The notes beneath the pieces were generated by a model that was not told the origin of the DNA, did not search any database, and was given only the letters and a program-made list of their open reading frames with translations. This document shows, one piece after another, positions 5,529 to 7,285 of a stretch of DNA of 7,285 bases. The stretch spans positions 1 through 7,285 of the forward strand of contig JAGVXR010000062.1 in the NCBI GenBank assembly GCA_018303645.1, in the 5' to 3' direction. Position numbers and translations under genes: made by a program. This DNA is from Candidatus Woesearchaeota archaeon. GTDB lineage: Archaea > Nanobdellota > Nanobdellia > Woesearchaeales > GW2011-AR4. How positions within the stretch are numbered: position 1 is the stretch's first letter; each line of letters begins with the position of its first letter.

Positions 5529-6113
5529 ATGTCATTAACCAAAATAAAATCTCCAATCAAGGTAAAGGGCGATGACAGCAGGGAAAGCCTTGGGCTAGTC
5601 CATGTAATAACGGGAGATGGCAAGGGCAAGACAACCTCTTCATTGGGAATTGCCGTCAGGGCAGTCGGCAGCAATCTGAGGGTCCATATGATCCAGTTCC
5701 TGAAAAGCGGATTTACAGGAGAGATTCACTCCGCAAAAAAGCTGGGCTTTGATATAGAGCAGTTCGGCGTTGACGCAATAAAGCAAAAACAGCTTGGCGA
5801 ATTCAAAGACATGACAGGGACTTTTGTCTTTAATCCTGACATAAAGGAAAAGGAGGCTGCCCTGCTCGGATGGGAGCATGCAAAAAATACAATCAAAAGC
5901 GGAAAGTACGATGTCGTTATTCTGGATGAGATAAACTGCGTGCTTGCAAAGGAGCTTGTGCCATTGCATGAAGTTCTGGAGATTGTAAAAAATCATGGAA
6001 AGGTTGAGATTGTAATGACAGGCAGGGACGCCCCAAAAGAGCTGATTGATGCTGCCGACTACGTGAATATTGTTCAGGGAATAAAACACCCATGGCAGAA
6101 GGGAATTGTCTAG
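5529..6113 (+). CDS. cobO: ATP:corrinoid adenosyltransferase (cob(I)yrinic acid a,c-diamide adenosyltransferase, CobA/CobO/BtuR family)
   Basis: Transfers the 5'-deoxyadenosyl group of ATP to reduced cobalt in corrinoids, giving adenosylcobalamin or its precursor. The 194-residue protein is the usual family length. It has a P-loop GDGKGKTT at 29-36, the family segment VHMIQFLKSG after the following helix, a Walker-B-like VVILDE at 129-134, and the typical C-terminal TGRDAP plus KHPWQKGI. The ATG at 5529 is preferred because about 28 residues before the P-loop fits the family; a longer TTG start at 5421 would add unrelated residues. There is no SD, but a weak TATA-like TTAAAA at 5499-5504 lies about 27 bp upstream, fitting a leaderless start. 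The protein stops right after KGIV, several residues short of the family's usual end. All four arginine codons are AGG, matching the nrdJ exteins. It likely supplies the NrdJ cofactor. Confidence 0.92.
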   Translation: MSLTKIKSPIKVKGDDSRESLGLVHVITGDGKGKTTSSLGIAVRAVGSNLRVHMIQFLKSGFTGEIHSAKKLGFDIEQFGVDAIKQKQLGEFKDMTGTFVFNPDIKEKEAALLGWEHAKNTIKSGKYDVVILDEINCVLAKELVPLHEVLEIVKNHGKVEIVMTGRDAPKELIDAADYVNIVQGIKHPWQKGIV

Positions 6114-6134
6114 AAAGGGGATTGAGTATTAAGA

Positions 6135-6155
6135 TTTATAAATTGGTATATATTA
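6135..6155 (+). promoter_or_regulatory. Promoter region of the radical SAM gene
   Basis: Two overlapping candidates precede the gene. TTTATAAA (6135-6142) would give a leader of about 14 nt. TATATATTA (6147-6155) is centred about 28 bp before the ATG at 6179 and would give a leaderless transcript. No Shine-Dalgarno motif is present. Confidence 0.45.
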
Positions 6156-6178
6156 GCTAGATTCTAAAATTTTTAAAA

Positions 6179-7285
6179 ATGAATGAAAGAGTCCTCTTTG
6201 TAGCTCCTGCAAAAATGTACCCTGTTAATGCAGATGGTAAGCCGCTTCAACATATAAGAGAAAATGTGTCACTACCAGCTTTAACTGTGTTGGGTAGTCT
6301 TAAATCAGCTGGATTTGAAACTGAATTTATGGATTTATGTGCTGAAGGGTTTTATAACCAGACACCCGTTAACAAAAACACTTACAGGTTTGGATTGCCA
6401 GACGAAGCTGTAGTAGAAAGAATATCTGAAACTAAGCCAATTGCATTGCTTGTTACTTCTATGTTTTCTACCGAACAACAAATGGTAGATGATCTAGCAG
6501 CAAAAGTAAAAGCATCTTATCCACATCTTCCTATTATAGTAGGGGGAATTCATGCAACTTTAAAGCCTGATTGGACTTTGGAAGCTGGTAATATTGATTA
6601 CATAGTGCTAGGAGAAGGTGAGGAAACAGTTCCTGAATTATTAAAGGTTTTACAATTAGGAACACAAGATTTGCCTAAGGGTGTTGCTTATAAGAAGAAT
6701 GGTAGAGTTGAGGAGAGTGGTAGAAGACCTTTAATAACTAATTTGAATAGACCTTGGGCATTAGAAGAAGTTTTGTTGAATAATGGAGGATATAGATATA
6801 ACGATGATTATTCAAGAAGAAGCCAGATTTATACTCACTTAACTGATGTAAAGTGGGTTAGAAACTTTAGCTTATATTATTCTAGAGGATGTCCAATTCA
6901 TTGTGATTATTGCGCTTCGTCAGAACGAGATGGTCTAAGAGTGAGGCACATTGGTTCAAAAAGGATGTTTAATGATTTAAAATTTTTACATGAGGTATAT
7001 GGTGTAAAGATCTTTTATAACCAAGCAGATACTTTTGGATTTCATGAGTATGATATCAAATTTCTGAAAGAGCTAAGTATATATAGAAAAGATAATCCTA
7101 ATTTTGTTTTAAACAATCCAAATGCTTTCTTTGTACGCATTTTCTTTCCTAGTAGGGATGGGTACGAATTGGATGAAGAACTATTAGATTTATATGCGGG
7201 TGCAGGTTTAAATGTCATGACATTAGCTGTAGAAACATTTAACCAGAGATTTAATAAAAAAATCAATTTTGATAAGATACAGCCT
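6179..7285 (+). CDS. Cobalamin-binding-domain radical SAM protein, 3' end missing
   Basis: An open frame of 369 codons runs off the right edge. Residues about 1-165 form a B12-binding Rossmann domain of the type fused to radical SAM enzymes: VLFVAPA at the start, PALTVLGSLKSAGFE, IIVGGIHAT (119-127) and DYIVLGEGE (140-148). The classic DxHxxG cobalt-ligand motif is not seen, as is common in this group. The radical SAM core begins near 225 with RGCPIHCDYC, whose CxxxCxxC cysteines (238, 242, 245) bind the 4Fe-4S cluster. LAVETFN near 349-355 resembles a later SAM-binding strand. Relatives include methyltransferases, cyclases and oxidoreductases acting on lipids, cofactors or peptides, so the substrate cannot be assigned. 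The start at 6179 is the only suitable ATG; one at 6183 is out of frame. Arginine codons are 15 AGA, 4 AGG and 2 CGN, opposite to cobO and the nrdJ exteins, which hints at a transferred gene. Confidence 0.9.
   Translation, partial: MNERVLFVAPAKMYPVNADGKPLQHIRENVSLPALTVLGSLKSAGFETEFMDLCAEGFYNQTPVNKNTYRFGLPDEAVVERISETKPIALLVTSMFSTEQQMVDDLAAKVKASYPHLPIIVGGIHATLKPDWTLEAGNIDYIVLGEGEETVPELLKVLQLGTQDLPKGVAYKKNGRVEESGRRPLITNLNRPWALEEVLLNNGGYRYNDDYSRRSQIYTHLTDVKWVRNFSLYYSRGCPIHCDYCASSERDGLRVRHIGSKRMFNDLKFLHEVYGVKIFYNQADTFGFHEYDIKFLKELSIYRKDNPNFVLNNPNAFFVRIFFPSRDGYELDEELLDLYAGAGLNVMTLAVETFNQRFNKKINFDKIQP

Noticed and set aside
5640..6089. 149-residue open frame on the minus strand
   Set aside because: It lies wholly antisense to cobO, which has clear family motifs. 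The translated sequence shows no domain-like pattern.
6183..6185. Alternative ATG four bases after the radical SAM start
   Set aside because: It is in a different reading frame and does not lead into the B12-binding and radical SAM sequence.

Overview
The window looks like DNA from an uncultured archaeon, most likely a small-genome DPANN-type lineage such as Woesearchaeota or Pacearchaeota. The reasons are: TATA-like boxes placed about 25-27 bp before starts, mostly leaderless starts without Shine-Dalgarno sites, a strong AGG preference for arginine and frequent ATA for isoleucine in the resident genes, and an intein-split class II ribonucleotide reductase. This placement is inference, because no rRNA or other marker gene is present.

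Layout. At the left edge the first codons of a minus-strand gene run off the window (1-64). A divergent intergenic region follows, in which both directions carry the same TATA-like sequence CTTTAAATATAA. On the nrdJ side this box is followed by two 16-bp palindromic sites centred 32 bp apart, which match the bacterial NrdR-box consensus. A leader of about 155 nt with two small hairpins and a G-rich ribosome binding site comes next. nrdJ (372-5192) encodes an adenosylcobalamin-dependent ribonucleotide reductase of 1606 residues, of which 771 belong to two inteins (1131-2279 and 2832-3995). Both inteins keep their splicing motifs and paired LAGLIDADG endonuclease motifs, and each sits immediately before an active-site cysteine. 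The spliced enzyme would be 835 residues.

After a T-rich stop signal and an otherwise empty stretch there is what appears to be a decayed small helical gene (about 5379-5505, interrupted by TAA). It reads in frame into cobO (5529-6113), the ATP:corrinoid adenosyltransferase that makes adenosylcobalamin. The window ends inside a B12-binding radical SAM gene (6179 onward) whose arginine codon use differs clearly from nrdJ exteins and cobO.

Functionally the three recognisable genes share a corrinoid theme: CobO would produce the cofactor that NrdJ consumes, and the radical SAM enzyme is of a type that binds cobalamin. The most notable observations are the tandem NrdR-like operators on an apparently archaeal promoter, and the dependence of the reductase on two splicing events, each using a catalytic cysteine as the splicing nucleophile.
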